Shown piece by piece: positions 18,235 to 27,564 of a DNA stretch of 64,000 nucleotides (position 1 is its first letter; each line of letters begins with the position of its first letter). Source of the DNA: Syntrophaceae bacterium UBA6087 (lineage in GTDB: Bacteria > Desulfobacterota > Desulfomonilia > UBA1062); contig DIXF01000011.1 of NCBI GenBank assembly GCA_002448235.1, forward strand, positions 186,001 to 250,000, given 5' to 3'. The notes beneath the pieces are model-generated. The model worked only from the letters and a program-made list of their open reading frames with translations. It ran no database searches and was not told where the DNA came from. Position numbers and translations under genes: made by a program.

Positions 18235-18855
18235 ATGAAAGAAACCCTTCGTCCTCTCTTCCTGACCGTGCCGATCGCGTTCGGCTTGTGGTTTTTCATA
18301 TTTGCGGTTCCCGCGGGCAATTTCTGGTATAAGCTGGTTTTCTCGGCATCGATACTGGCGGCTATCGGCCTGTTCTGCAGCAGAAAAGTCCTGCCGTCAC
18401 TCTTTGCATGCAAAGCCCGCCATCTCCTCGTCGGCATCGTATCGGCACTCCTCCTGTACGGGGTCTTCTGGATCGGGAGAGAAGTATCCGTGATGCTGTT
18501 TCCCTTTGCTTCCGGACAGATCGAAGGAGTGTACACGAACAAGGCACAGCTCGGCACGGCGACCATCGGCCTGCTCCTGTTTTTTGTCATGGGCCCCGCT
18601 GAAGAGATATACTGGCACGGATTTGTCCAGAGGGTATTAACCGGAGAGGTGGGGCCTTTCAAGGGGGTGCTTTTCACCACCCTCATCTATACACTCATTC
18701 ACGCCGTTTCTCTCAATCTCATGCTCGTTATGGCCGCGTTTGTCTGCGGCGTTTTCTGGGGGCTCCTGTATCTTCGCGAGAAGAGCCTCGTCCCGCTGAT
18801 CGTCTCCCACTCTCTGTGGGACGTGCTCATCTTTGTGTTCTTCCCCCTGGGCTGA
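18235..18855 (+). CDS. CPBP-family intramembrane metalloprotease-like protein
   Basis: 206 aa with about six hydrophobic segments. The CPBP (Abi/Rce1-like) motifs are AEEIYWHGFVQRVL (about 121-134) and VSHSLWD near the C-terminus, which supply the Glu-Glu and His residues of the membrane-embedded active site. The usual EExxxR arginine is a His here (EEIYWHG), so activity is not certain. It follows the helicase by 25 nt, but a weak ribosome site makes its coupling unclear. Confidence 0.85.
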   Translation: MKETLRPLFLTVPIAFGLWFFIFAVPAGNFWYKLVFSASILAAIGLFCSRKVLPSLFACKARHLLVGIVSALLLYGVFWIGREVSVMLFPFASGQIEGVYTNKAQLGTATIGLLLFFVMGPAEEIYWHGFVQRVLTGEVGPFKGVLFTTLIYTLIHAVSLNLMLVMAAFVCGVFWGLLYLREKSLVPLIVSHSLWDVLIFVFFPLG

Positions 18856-18862
18856 GCTCAGG

Positions 18863-19774
18863 TCAGTTCTTTGGTTTCAGGTACTTTGCCTGGATGCTTC
18901 CCATGATGAGAAAATCGGCCCGGCTCCTCAAGGGTAAGGATTTCTTCATCTCGGCTGCAATTTCCTGAAGATTGCCTGATGTCGCACACAGCGAACGGGC
19001 CTTTGTGTCAAACGCCAGGAGATACTCCTTCATATCCGCGAGATCTTTTTTCGTTGAGAGAGGGCCGTGGCCGGGAACGATCGTGTCTGCGTCCATGGTC
19101 ATGAGATGATCAAGGGTCTTCACCCAGCCCTGGATATCTCCGTCTCCCATGTAAGGATAGTAATCCGTAAAGAGGATGTCGCCTGCAAAAACCGTTTTCT
19201 CTTCCGGTACATATACGATAAGGCTGTCTCGAGTATGTGAAGGCGCGATGAACAGGAGGTCTACGTTCACTCCTCCAAGGCCGAGGCGGGTCTTCTCGGC
19301 AAACATGACATTCGGGCAGGCGATTTTTACGACCCCGGCTTCCTCTTTGGTCATGCCATAGCTTTCCGGATTCTCGATCACCTGCCTGGACGAGATCTGC
19401 ATATTCTCAGCGCAATTATCCTGGGCGACGATTACGGCGCCCATCGCGGCAAACTCGGCATTGCCGAAGGTGTGGTCAAAGTGGCTGTGCGTATCCACTA
19501 CGTAGCGGATGGGCTTGTCCGATACCTTCCGGATGTCGTCGAGGAACCGCCGGGCTTCCTGTGCCGAGGCAAGGGCATCGATGACCAGGATACCCTTGTC
19601 GCCGATAATGATCCCTGCATTGGCCCCGAAACTGTTGGAAGGGGAAGGATCTTTCGTATCTGCATATGAGTAGATACGGTCCGTTATTTTGATCAACCCT
19701 TGGGCTTGCGCCAGGTGCGAACAGAGAAAAAGGCAAAAGACTGCAAGTACGGCACAGCGGACGATGTTTTTCAT
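18863..19774 (-). CDS. exported metallo-beta-lactamase-fold hydrolase
   Basis: 303 aa. Signal peptide (1-24, ending AQAQ), then an MBL fold with DTHSHFDHTFGN (the HxHxDH metal motif), a later PSHTRDSLIVY and VPGHGP giving the remaining metal histidines. Similar exported enzymes act as lactamases or thioesterase-like hydrolases; the substrate is unknown. The ATG at 19774 is chosen over an in-frame upstream start because GGAGGGAG lies just before it and a signal peptide follows directly. It converges on the CPBP gene with only 7 nt between stops. Confidence 0.9.
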   Translation of the reverse strand: MKNIVRCAVLAVFCLFLCSHLAQAQGLIKITDRIYSYADTKDPSPSNSFGANAGIIIGDKGILVIDALASAQEARRFLDDIRKVSDKPIRYVVDTHSHFDHTFGNAEFAAMGAVIVAQDNCAENMQISSRQVIENPESYGMTKEEAGVVKIACPNVMFAEKTRLGLGGVNVDLLFIAPSHTRDSLIVYVPEEKTVFAGDILFTDYYPYMGDGDIQGWVKTLDHLMTMDADTIVPGHGPLSTKKDLADMKEYLLAFDTKARSLCATSGNLQEIAAEMKKSLPLRSRADFLIMGSIQAKYLKPKN

Positions 19775-20139
19775 ACTCCCTCCGGAATCGGTGCATCTAC
19801 ACGACCGGCCCCTGATAAAGGAAGGCCGGAACCAACAATCTTTAAAAATGGCAGCCCGCTCACTATGCGTCCCCGATGCTGCCTGCTGAGGCGTTCTTTT
19901 CATCATCTCCCCTTGAGAATAGAAAAAGCACAGACGTTATCAATTATAAAGAGGCAGGTTTTTTTGTCAATCGATTACAAACGTACGGCCTGCAGGTATG
20001 AGAGAGTGCGGCGCGATATTTTTGTCTGGGATGGTACTGTCCCCTGTCGATGCCCGTGATCCTTGACCGGGAAGTTCTTAGAATGTATTAGGATAATATT
20101 GTATTACAAAATATCTATCATGCTTAATGGGAGGGTTTC
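19775..20139. other. 365-bp divergent intergenic region
   Basis: Separates the divergent MBL and epimerase genes and should carry both promoters. Around 20085-20115 it is AT-rich. No RNA gene, repeat or clear hairpin was found. Confidence 0.4.
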
Positions 20140-21132
20140 ATGAAAAAGGTCCTTGTCACCGGCGCTGCGGGGTTCATCGGTTCCCATGTCGTACGGGAGC
20201 TTCTGGATAAGAATGTCGAGGTGCGGTGCCTTATCCGGCCCGGCGAGAATATATCGAATATCCAGGGGCTCGACGTAGAGATCATGGAAGGAGATGTGCT
20301 GGATATCGCTGCAGTCTGGCGGGCCGTTCAGGATGTCGATACCGTTTTCCATCTGGCGGCCGTTTTCTCTATCTGGATGAAAGACTGGAGCAGGATTTAT
20401 GAGGTGAACCTCCAGGGCTCCCGTAATATTCTATGGGCTTCTTTGCGCGCAGGAACAGCCAGAGTCGTGTACACAAGCTCAATTGCGGCCATAGGGATCG
20501 CGCCGGGCACGATGGTCAGCAATGAGCAGACGCCCTTCAACCAGTATACGCTGGGTAACCACTATGTGCTCACCAAATATCTCTCCCAGCAGGAGGCCTT
20601 GAGCTTTGCAGCGAACGGCCTCGATCTCGTGGTGGTGAATCCGTGCTTTCCGTTCGGGCCCAACGACATCATGCCGACTCCGACGGGACAGATCATCGTG
20701 GATATCCTCAAAGGCCTCAGCAGGATGTACTTCAAGGGCGGAATCAATATTGTCGATGTCCGCGATGTGGCAAAGGGACACGTGCTCGCTGCACTGAAAG
20801 GAAAGCCGGGCAACCTCTATATTCTCGGCAGCCGCAATATATCCACCGGGGAATTCATGCGGCTCGTATGCAGGGAGGCAGGGTTCGAGGAAAGAAGGCT
20901 CTTCCGGCTCCCGCTGCCGGCGATGAAGGCAGGCACGGCATTGTTGAAGCTGGTCTCCGATTATGTCACCGATAAGCCGCCCATGTCCACGCCTCCTGAG
21001 ATCAGGTATGCTTCACAATATCTGTACTTCGACAATACCAAAGCCCGGCAGGAGCTCGAAATGGAGTTCCGTCCGGTAGAGGATTCCGTCAGGGATTCCA
21101 TTCGATGGTTCCGGGAGCACGGGTATGCCTGA
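20140..21132 (+). CDS. NAD-dependent epimerase/dehydratase (extended SDR, HpnA-like)
   Basis: 330 aa. Rossmann motif GAAGFIGSHVV at 8-18, acid DVLD near 50, HLAAVFS, and the SDR active site TSS...YVLTK. The length and C-terminal layout resemble the hopanoid-associated sugar epimerase HpnA and dihydroflavonol reductase-like enzymes. GGGAGGG lies 5 nt before the ATG. No hopanoid genes are nearby, so the substrate is open. Confidence 0.88.
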   Translation: MKKVLVTGAAGFIGSHVVRELLDKNVEVRCLIRPGENISNIQGLDVEIMEGDVLDIAAVWRAVQDVDTVFHLAAVFSIWMKDWSRIYEVNLQGSRNILWASLRAGTARVVYTSSIAAIGIAPGTMVSNEQTPFNQYTLGNHYVLTKYLSQQEALSFAANGLDLVVVNPCFPFGPNDIMPTPTGQIIVDILKGLSRMYFKGGINIVDVRDVAKGHVLAALKGKPGNLYILGSRNISTGEFMRLVCREAGFEERRLFRLPLPAMKAGTALLKLVSDYVTDKPPMSTPPEIRYASQYLYFDNTKARQELEMEFRPVEDSVRDSIRWFREHGYA

Positions 21133-21295
21133 GAGAGGGGTTGGAGGGCAGTATCCGTTGGGATGTTGAGTACGGTTATCTATATTTCTAAATTAAAGTA
21201 TAAGAATCGTGTTGCCGATTTTGACTTAGTTGCCTGCCTGAGATTCATAAAGGGCAATAATATTGCGTGAAGTATTTGTTGTAAGGGGTTGTTCT

Positions 21296-23293
21296 ATGAA
21301 AGGATACCTGCAGAAGGTTCTTGTCATCTTTACAGGGGTGTATTCCATCGTGAACTTCGGATGGATTATCTCGGGCTTCTATCTCATGTCGAATTCTCCC
21401 GCACAGATGAAGGTATTCTCCCTTCAGGGATTTTTGATCTGGTCCGGTTGTTTCGTTCTTGGCCTGGTGTTTACCGCGCTTCTCACGCTTCCCGTTCACG
21501 ACGGCTTAAGGAAGATGGAAGAGGGCACCCTCGAAGACAAGGATCTGGAGTTCATCAGTAAGAGGAACAGACGCCTGCCTTATTATCTCAGCATGGTCCT
21601 GGTCGCCCTGATCGTACTCTTCGATATCCTCGTATACGCGTTCTACCGGGAATACCATATCGGACCCATTGCATCTTCAGGACTGTGGATGACCAATATT
21701 GTCGCAGACCTCGGGCTCCCCGTCTGTCTATACGGCGGACTCAGTATCGTTACCTATCCGGTTTTCGACAGCATTTATCGTGAATCCCGGATTCGCGGGC
21801 TGCCGCTCAGGCATGATGATCTGGGCCTCGGCACAAAGATTATCTGCCTTTTCTGTATTGTATGCCTCGGCACCATCATCTGGATGAGCATGATAGGGTT
21901 CTATGAGGGTATTTCGCGCATCAAGGAAGAAATGCAGGAAAACATGCTTTCTTTCGGGAGATATGTATCGAAAGAGATTGTCCCGATGGGAGAGGCTGTT
22001 ACGGCTGAAGAGCTGAAGCCCGTCATCGACAGGATCGCCGCCAGCGGCCTGGGACACCCTTTCCTCATGAACCGCCAGGCAGAGCAGCTTTATAACCCCT
22101 CCAAGGTCGATGTGTTCACCGGGAGATGGGAAGACATCGATCAATCCATCCGCGAAGCCGTCCGAAGCGGCGCCCCGAAGAAGATATATGAGAACATCCA
22201 CGAAAGATCGCTCTTCTTCATGCCTGCAGGCAGCAATCTCACGATCGGGATCGCCTCGGGTCTCGGGGAGAGGCTTCCGAGATTCCGTCAGTTCTGGCTT
22301 GCGACCGGGTTGCTTTCGATGCTCGTTTTCGGCATCGTTGGATTTGCCGTGTTTGCCCTGCTGGTGATCTTTGTGAACCCGGTACGGAAGACGGTGGAGA
22401 ATCTCGATAGGCTTTCCTCCGGGGAGGGCGACCTCACTACACGTCTTGTCGTGCACAGCAACGATGAGGTGGGAGAGCTTGCGAGCCGGTTCAATGAATT
22501 CGTCGGCAAGCTTGATGAGATCGTCGGGGATGTGAAGAATGCGGCCGGGGACGTGGATAATTCTTCCTCCGAGGTCTCTTCAAATGCAGACAGCCTTCTA
22601 CTCTCCCTTCAGGAGCTTACTTCCGCCGTCGAAATCGTTGCCCGGGCCATAGAGAGCATGACCACATCCATAAAGAGCAGCGCTGCCTCTGCTGAACACG
22701 GCAGGGACAGGACCAGAAGCATGGTAAAAATGGCGAACAGCAGCGAAGAATCCATGCGTTCTCTTGTGAGTGCCATGGGAGAGATCTCACGCTCTTCGAA
22801 AAAGATCGGCGATATCATCTCGACGGTCAACGAGGTGGCGTTCCAGACCAATCTTCTTGCTCTCAATGCCGCAGTCGAAGCAGCCCGGGCAGGAGAGCAC
22901 GGGAAAGGCTTCGCTATCGTGGCTGAAGAGGTCAGGGCACTGGCGAGGCGCTCCTCGGCGGCTTCGCTCGAAATACGGCAGCTCATTGAAGACACGGTGG
23001 AAAAGATAAAGACCGGCGATCAGATGGCAAAAAGCACCGGCGAATCCATTGCCGGCATCATCGGCGAGATCAACGATATCTCCGGAACCATAGAAGAATT
23101 CGCTACCGTATCTTCGGAACAGTCCGGCAGCGTGGACGATCTGAGCAAGGCAGTCTTCCAGATAGACAGTGTCACGCAGAAGAACGTTGCCACCATCGAG
23201 GAGCTGGCAGGCAGTGCACGGAACATGCGTTCAGCTGCAGACCGGCTTGCCGGAGACGTTGACCGGTTCAAGGTTTCTCAAGATTTCGAGTAA
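21296..23293 (+). CDS. methyl-accepting chemotaxis protein
   Basis: 665 aa. Several N-terminal hydrophobic segments (about four before residue 160), a second membrane region (about 190-215), a short extracytoplasmic sensor, a further membrane helix near 340-360, HAMP (about 365-415), then the cytoplasmic signalling domain with the conserved tip NEVAFQTNLLALNAAVEAAR followed by GEHGKGFAIVAEEVRALA. It relays ligand sensing to CheA/CheW. ATG 21296 has AAGGGG 7 nt upstream; a TTG at 21263 is a weaker alternative. The multi-span N-terminus is unusual compared with two-span receptors. Confidence 0.93.
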   Translation: MKGYLQKVLVIFTGVYSIVNFGWIISGFYLMSNSPAQMKVFSLQGFLIWSGCFVLGLVFTALLTLPVHDGLRKMEEGTLEDKDLEFISKRNRRLPYYLSMVLVALIVLFDILVYAFYREYHIGPIASSGLWMTNIVADLGLPVCLYGGLSIVTYPVFDSIYRESRIRGLPLRHDDLGLGTKIICLFCIVCLGTIIWMSMIGFYEGISRIKEEMQENMLSFGRYVSKEIVPMGEAVTAEELKPVIDRIAASGLGHPFLMNRQAEQLYNPSKVDVFTGRWEDIDQSIREAVRSGAPKKIYENIHERSLFFMPAGSNLTIGIASGLGERLPRFRQFWLATGLLSMLVFGIVGFAVFALLVIFVNPVRKTVENLDRLSSGEGDLTTRLVVHSNDEVGELASRFNEFVGKLDEIVGDVKNAAGDVDNSSSEVSSNADSLLLSLQELTSAVEIVARAIESMTTSIKSSAASAEHGRDRTRSMVKMANSSEESMRSLVSAMGEISRSSKKIGDIISTVNEVAFQTNLLALNAAVEAARAGEHGKGFAIVAEEVRALARRSSAASLEIRQLIEDTVEKIKTGDQMAKSTGESIAGIIGEINDISGTIEEFATVSSEQSGSVDDLSKAVFQIDSVTQKNVATIEELAGSARNMRSAADRLAGDVDRFKVSQDFE

Positions 23294-23403
23294 CACGGCC
23301 TGTCTCCTTGAAAGCAAGAGCGAAGTCCCTTAAGCCGACAGGGGCTCCGCTCGTTAAAAGGCTGAACGGATGGTTCCTGTTTCATTAGTCGGGACCTTAT
23401 TCT

Positions 23404-24678
23404 CTACTGGAGAAACCAGCCCCAGACATCTGCCCTGGCATTTCTGCCCGAAAGGATATCCAGATGCCCGTATCCCGGGACAAGAGCGACGAGTACCTCG
23501 TTGTTGCCGGAATTCAGGATTTCGGTTGCGCCATACATGTTGCCGCCGTATCCGAGCTCGGTATTTACCCATAGAACCGGCGTGCCGATCCCTGCCCAGT
23601 TGATGGTGCATGCACCGTTATAGGCGTTTACCGCAAAGAAGTCCCGATACAGGGCACTGGGGACCAGGCCGCTCCCAACCTTGAAGCTCGCGTCACGTAA
23701 GGTGGACATGCTGGAAAGGGTCAGACGGTACCGGTCATCTTGCGGATTGAGCGCAAATGTATATTCGCCTGCTGCATAGCTTTGCACCAAGGGCCAGTCG
23801 CCTGCAAGACCGGTGAGCGGCGTATGGATGCCCGGGATTTCCGAGCTGAAAATCATGGAGAAGTAGAGCAGTCCCTCGAAGGTGAAGTTGCCGGGCAGGC
23901 CTAAGTCCGACCGGGATTCTCCCGAATCGATGTTCGGAAAGAGCAGCGAGACGAGCATCAGCAGTTTGATATCCGAATAGGAGGAATCGGCATATTCACC
24001 CTGGTCGATCAGGTCTGCGAAAGCTTCGTAGGAGACCTCAGAGTTGGATACCTCGTCCTCATCGAAGGGATCGAAGCTGTAGATGTCGAGTGCGATTACC
24101 TTTTCGAGGCCTGCTGCAGGCGCCCCTGCATAGTCGAGGGCATAGGCGGCCCCGAACGAGTGGCCTGCTATCCTGTAGGGGAGCCCCACCTTTGCCTGGA
24201 TAATCCCGATGATCTTTCCGATGTCGCTCGTATGTTTGTGCAGGCCCCAATCCGCCATGGCGGCATACGGGGCACCTGGAGGCAGGTTGTCTTCCCTGGC
24301 GGTTATTCCTACCACGAGATAGCCCGCCTTGCGGAAGAACTGGGCGAGGTTGTCGTCTATGGGCGTAAAAAAGCTCGATCTGAAATTCACTCCTCCCCCC
24401 GGCAGGAGGTAAACAACCTTGTTCGCGCACTGGAAGTTGCTGCCGACAAAATCCACGGTCAGGGGATATGTCTCGTCGTTGTAGTTGAGCTCAAACCAGG
24501 ACCAGCCCAGCGTGGGAACATTCCTCGTCATGGTCGTGGGAGCCGTGGCTTTTAAAGCCGCTATCGCGCTCTCCGCCAGCTGACGTCCCGTCGCTGCCCA
24601 GACCTGGGTCGAGGTGGCGAACAGGGTAATAACGACAAGAAAGAGCGTACAGGTATTCCTGAAACAGGTTTTCCTCAT
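23404..24678 (-). CDS. exported alpha/beta-hydrolase family protein
   Basis: 424 aa. Signal peptide (1-29, ending VWA). LLPGGGVNFRSSFF is the oxyanion-hole region and IAGHSFGAAYALDYAG contains the nucleophile Ser of the GxSxG elbow; PGYGHLDILSG near the C-terminus gives the likely catalytic His. A lipase- or esterase-like enzyme acting outside the inner membrane is inferred; the substrate is unknown. AGGAGG precedes the ATG. Confidence 0.87.
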   Translation of the reverse strand: MRKTCFRNTCTLFLVVITLFATSTQVWAATGRQLAESAIAALKATAPTTMTRNVPTLGWSWFELNYNDETYPLTVDFVGSNFQCANKVVYLLPGGGVNFRSSFFTPIDDNLAQFFRKAGYLVVGITAREDNLPPGAPYAAMADWGLHKHTSDIGKIIGIIQAKVGLPYRIAGHSFGAAYALDYAGAPAAGLEKVIALDIYSFDPFDEDEVSNSEVSYEAFADLIDQGEYADSSYSDIKLLMLVSLLFPNIDSGESRSDLGLPGNFTFEGLLYFSMIFSSEIPGIHTPLTGLAGDWPLVQSYAAGEYTFALNPQDDRYRLTLSSMSTLRDASFKVGSGLVPSALYRDFFAVNAYNGACTINWAGIGTPVLWVNTELGYGGNMYGATEILNSGNNEVLVALVPGYGHLDILSGRNARADVWGWFLQ

Positions 24679-24908
24679 AAGATACCTCCTGAACGGACAA
24701 ATAATATTTTTATTCTGTTGTGCTCAATGGGAGAAATACCAAATTATTCATAATAATATAATTTATTTCCAAGTCAACACCCTTCAATCTCCTGTTTTTA
24801 TCGATTATTCTCCTGGAATGCTTTTCCTGAAACTCCCGGGACCATTGAGCGGGGACTCGCGAGAGATTACTATTCATGAGTAGAGCCTCGACAAGGAGGT
24901 CGACCTGT

Positions 24909-25673
24909 ATGAAGACAAGGATTGTCATAGGTCCTCTGATGCTCTTGTTGCTCTTTTTTTGGGGGTGTTCTTCCAGCAGGCCCATACATCTCGATTCCCG
25001 ATTCTGGAAACAGCAGCAGGGAAAGAGGGTAGGGGTGATCGTGCTGGCGCTTCCCCCTGCGGCGATAACCGAATCGGTAACCGTCACCCGTGTGGTGAAA
25101 CCGCCGGATGAGTTGGGATTCGTAGAGGGACCCTGGATGGATGACGCTGAATACCAGCCGCTGCGCATCGCTGAGATGAAGCCGCTGCAGATGGAGATCC
25201 TGGAGCTCGATGCGAGGGAATTCTTCCAGGTGCAGGATCTTTTTGTATCAGGGCTTAGGCAAAGGGGCTTTTCAGCCTTCAAGATAAACGAGTACATAAC
25301 CGAAAGGAGCCTCCCCCCGTTCAGCGGAGGGCTGGTGGAGTCCCTCTATGCGACAGCGGACTACAGGGGACTGGGCAAGGCCTATGGAGCCGACTATCTC
25401 GTGGTGATACGGCTGGTGCGCTACGGCCCGTACTGCCATTACGTCTATGCATACAACGATCATATGGCTGTCGAAGCCCAGACGCATGCGGAACTGATCG
25501 ACACACGGACCAACCGCATCCTCTGGAGGGCGGGGTATGACCGGGATAAGTTCCAGCGGTCGGTGGAGGCCTCCTGCGGCAACGAAGAAGAAATTCCCGT
25601 CATCTCCGTGGCGCTGAAGACTCTCCTTTCGGATGCCGCCGTGACCCTGGCACAGGATTTCTTCCGCCAGTAA
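24909..25673 (+). CDS. predicted lipoprotein, unknown function
   Basis: 254 aa. A lipoprotein signal peptide with LLLLFFWGC gives Cys20 as the likely lipidation site, though W at -2 is uncommon. The mature part is mixed alpha/beta with YGADYLVVIRLVRYGPYCHY and ELIDTRTNRILWRAGY, a pattern seen in several outer-membrane-associated lipoproteins that sense or assemble surface structures. GGAGG lies 10 nt upstream of the ATG at 24909. Monocistronic by layout. No named family recognised. Confidence 0.7.
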   Translation: MKTRIVIGPLMLLLLFFWGCSSSRPIHLDSRFWKQQQGKRVGVIVLALPPAAITESVTVTRVVKPPDELGFVEGPWMDDAEYQPLRIAEMKPLQMEILELDAREFFQVQDLFVSGLRQRGFSAFKINEYITERSLPPFSGGLVESLYATADYRGLGKAYGADYLVVIRLVRYGPYCHYVYAYNDHMAVEAQTHAELIDTRTNRILWRAGYDRDKFQRSVEASCGNEEEIPVISVALKTLLSDAAVTLAQDFFRQ

Positions 25674-25797
25674 CGGGAATCGGGTGGGGCTGTGTCTCCC
25701 CTTTCGATCCGGGCAGGATTGTAACGGGAGGATCTCCCCATCCGGTACTGAACTCCCCGAACAACGGGGCATACAATAGTCTGTCAGGGCGTTTGAA

Positions 25798-27555
25798 ATG
25801 AACGATTCTTTCCGGGTTAGCGTTGTCGGTACAACCGTTGCCGTGTTCGTTGCGGCGGTCTTGACGGCCGGAATACTGGCCGTACCGTACCGGAGCCTCC
25901 TCCCTCCTGAAGATTCCCGTCAGGAGAGGCTGCATCTGAACACCAAGAATACTACCAGGTTCATGGGCAAGGATCCCGGTGAGATTGCTGCCGCAGTGAG
26001 CCGTGCAGTGTATCCTGCCGTCAGCCCTGAAAGCACCCCTGATCTTGTCATTCTCTACGCTGTGGAAGACTGGCAGGGAGGGCTTGCTGCATCGAGCCTG
26101 CTCAGGCCGCTGAATGCCGTCCTGCTCCCCGCGGCCGGCAACGTGCAGAAGGAGATCGATCGCCTCAAACCCGGCGGCAGCGTATCACTCGGCGGTAAAA
26201 AGATCCTGGCGATGAACAAGGCCCCTGCGAAAAAGGACGCCCTCCGTGTCGTACCGGGCGATATCCTATCTCTCCTGGAAAAGGCGAATGCGCCTCCTCT
26301 CCATGCCATCCTGGTGGATGAGAAAGATCCTGCTTCCGCCCTCCTTGCCGCCCCCTGGGCTGCATTCAGCGGAGACCTTATCGTGTTCGACTCGAAGCAG
26401 GCTCCTCCGGAAATACCTTTGTATGCGCTCGGGGATGTGCGCGTAAACGGATTGAAGCCGATAAGGGGTAAGACTCCGGTGCGTACCTCTATCATTTTCG
26501 CCGAGTTCTTCAACCCCGATGATCTTTTCGGCTGGAACTTCAATAAAAGCACGCTGACCGGCTACCGCGCCTTTATCCTTGCAAGTCCAAACGATCCTGC
26601 CGCCGCACTCCTGAGTGCGAATCTCGCATGGCGGGGGAAACCGGGCCCTCTGCTCTGGGCAGATGGAAACAGACTGCCCCCGGAGATAAAGAATTATCTC
26701 TGGGGCCAGCGCCCGGCATTCTGGACGACTCCTTCGGAAGGGCCGTTTCATCATTTCTGGATACTCGGAGATGAAGGCGCCATCACTTTTGCGGCACAGA
26801 GCCAGGCCGACTATGCCGTCGAGATCGGACCTTACCGGATGAAAGGTCCGGGAATGTCAGGCATGGATGTGCTCGCTTCCATCTGGATCGCTCTGGGGTT
26901 CGCATCGAGCCTGTGGATCGTCTTCCATGCCGCCAGGTTCCTGCCCTGGCTCAACTGGGTAATGAAGCTGGCCTGGCCGCTCCTTGCCATGGCGATGGGG
27001 CCGTTCGGCATCCTCTTTTACTGGCTGGCATACCGGGGCCCGGTAATCGATCATAACGGGATGGTGGTGTGGGACAGGCCTCTCTGGCTTCAGGGCATGG
27101 CGGCCACTGCCGGAAGCGTCGGGATAGGGGCCCAGATCATGGTGGCAACAGGATTTCTTATTTCGATCTCCGGGCTGCCCATGGTCAGCGGCCGTGGTCC
27201 GCTCTTCTGGCTCGGGTCGCCCATGGTGCTCGTCATGGTTGCGAATTTTGTCGTTGCGGTGATCGTCGCATGGCTCCTCTACCAGACGCCCATGCTTTCC
27301 ATGTTCCATGGACAGTCATACAAGCAGGCCTTGCCCGGGGCCCTGCCCATTGTCCTCGTTTCCATGGCCGCTGCATCGCTGGCCATGTTTCCCGCCATGT
27401 GGTGGCTCATGATGTGGAATCTCCCCATGATGCCTCAGGAAGAAAATATTCTCTGGTTCGGCGTCATGTTCTTCTCCGTCTTTCTCGCGTTTCTCGTTGC
27501 CTGGCCCTTCAACTGCCTGCTTGTCCTCAGCCGCCGCAAGTCAGGGCTTATGTAG
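25798..27555 (+). CDS. DUF4396-type multi-span membrane protein with large extracytoplasmic domain
   Basis: 585 aa. One N-terminal membrane helix (about 8-30), then some 320 extracytoplasmic residues of repeated alpha/beta character (DLVILYAVEDWQGGLAASSL, FILASPNDPAAALLSANLAW) that recall cell-wall-binding-repeat-2-like units, then six to seven membrane helices (about 360-578). The C-terminal part, with FHGQSYKQALPGAL and VAWPFNCLLVLSRRKSGLM, resembles DUF4396. First gene of a tight operon: the next begins 9 nt after its stop. DUF4396 has no established function. Confidence 0.7.
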   Translation: MNDSFRVSVVGTTVAVFVAAVLTAGILAVPYRSLLPPEDSRQERLHLNTKNTTRFMGKDPGEIAAAVSRAVYPAVSPESTPDLVILYAVEDWQGGLAASSLLRPLNAVLLPAAGNVQKEIDRLKPGGSVSLGGKKILAMNKAPAKKDALRVVPGDILSLLEKANAPPLHAILVDEKDPASALLAAPWAAFSGDLIVFDSKQAPPEIPLYALGDVRVNGLKPIRGKTPVRTSIIFAEFFNPDDLFGWNFNKSTLTGYRAFILASPNDPAAALLSANLAWRGKPGPLLWADGNRLPPEIKNYLWGQRPAFWTTPSEGPFHHFWILGDEGAITFAAQSQADYAVEIGPYRMKGPGMSGMDVLASIWIALGFASSLWIVFHAARFLPWLNWVMKLAWPLLAMAMGPFGILFYWLAYRGPVIDHNGMVVWDRPLWLQGMAATAGSVGIGAQIMVATGFLISISGLPMVSGRGPLFWLGSPMVLVMVANFVVAVIVAWLLYQTPMLSMFHGQSYKQALPGALPIVLVSMAAASLAMFPAMWWLMMWNLPMMPQEENILWFGVMFFSVFLAFLVAWPFNCLLVLSRRKSGLM

Positions 27556-27564
27556 GGGGTGAGC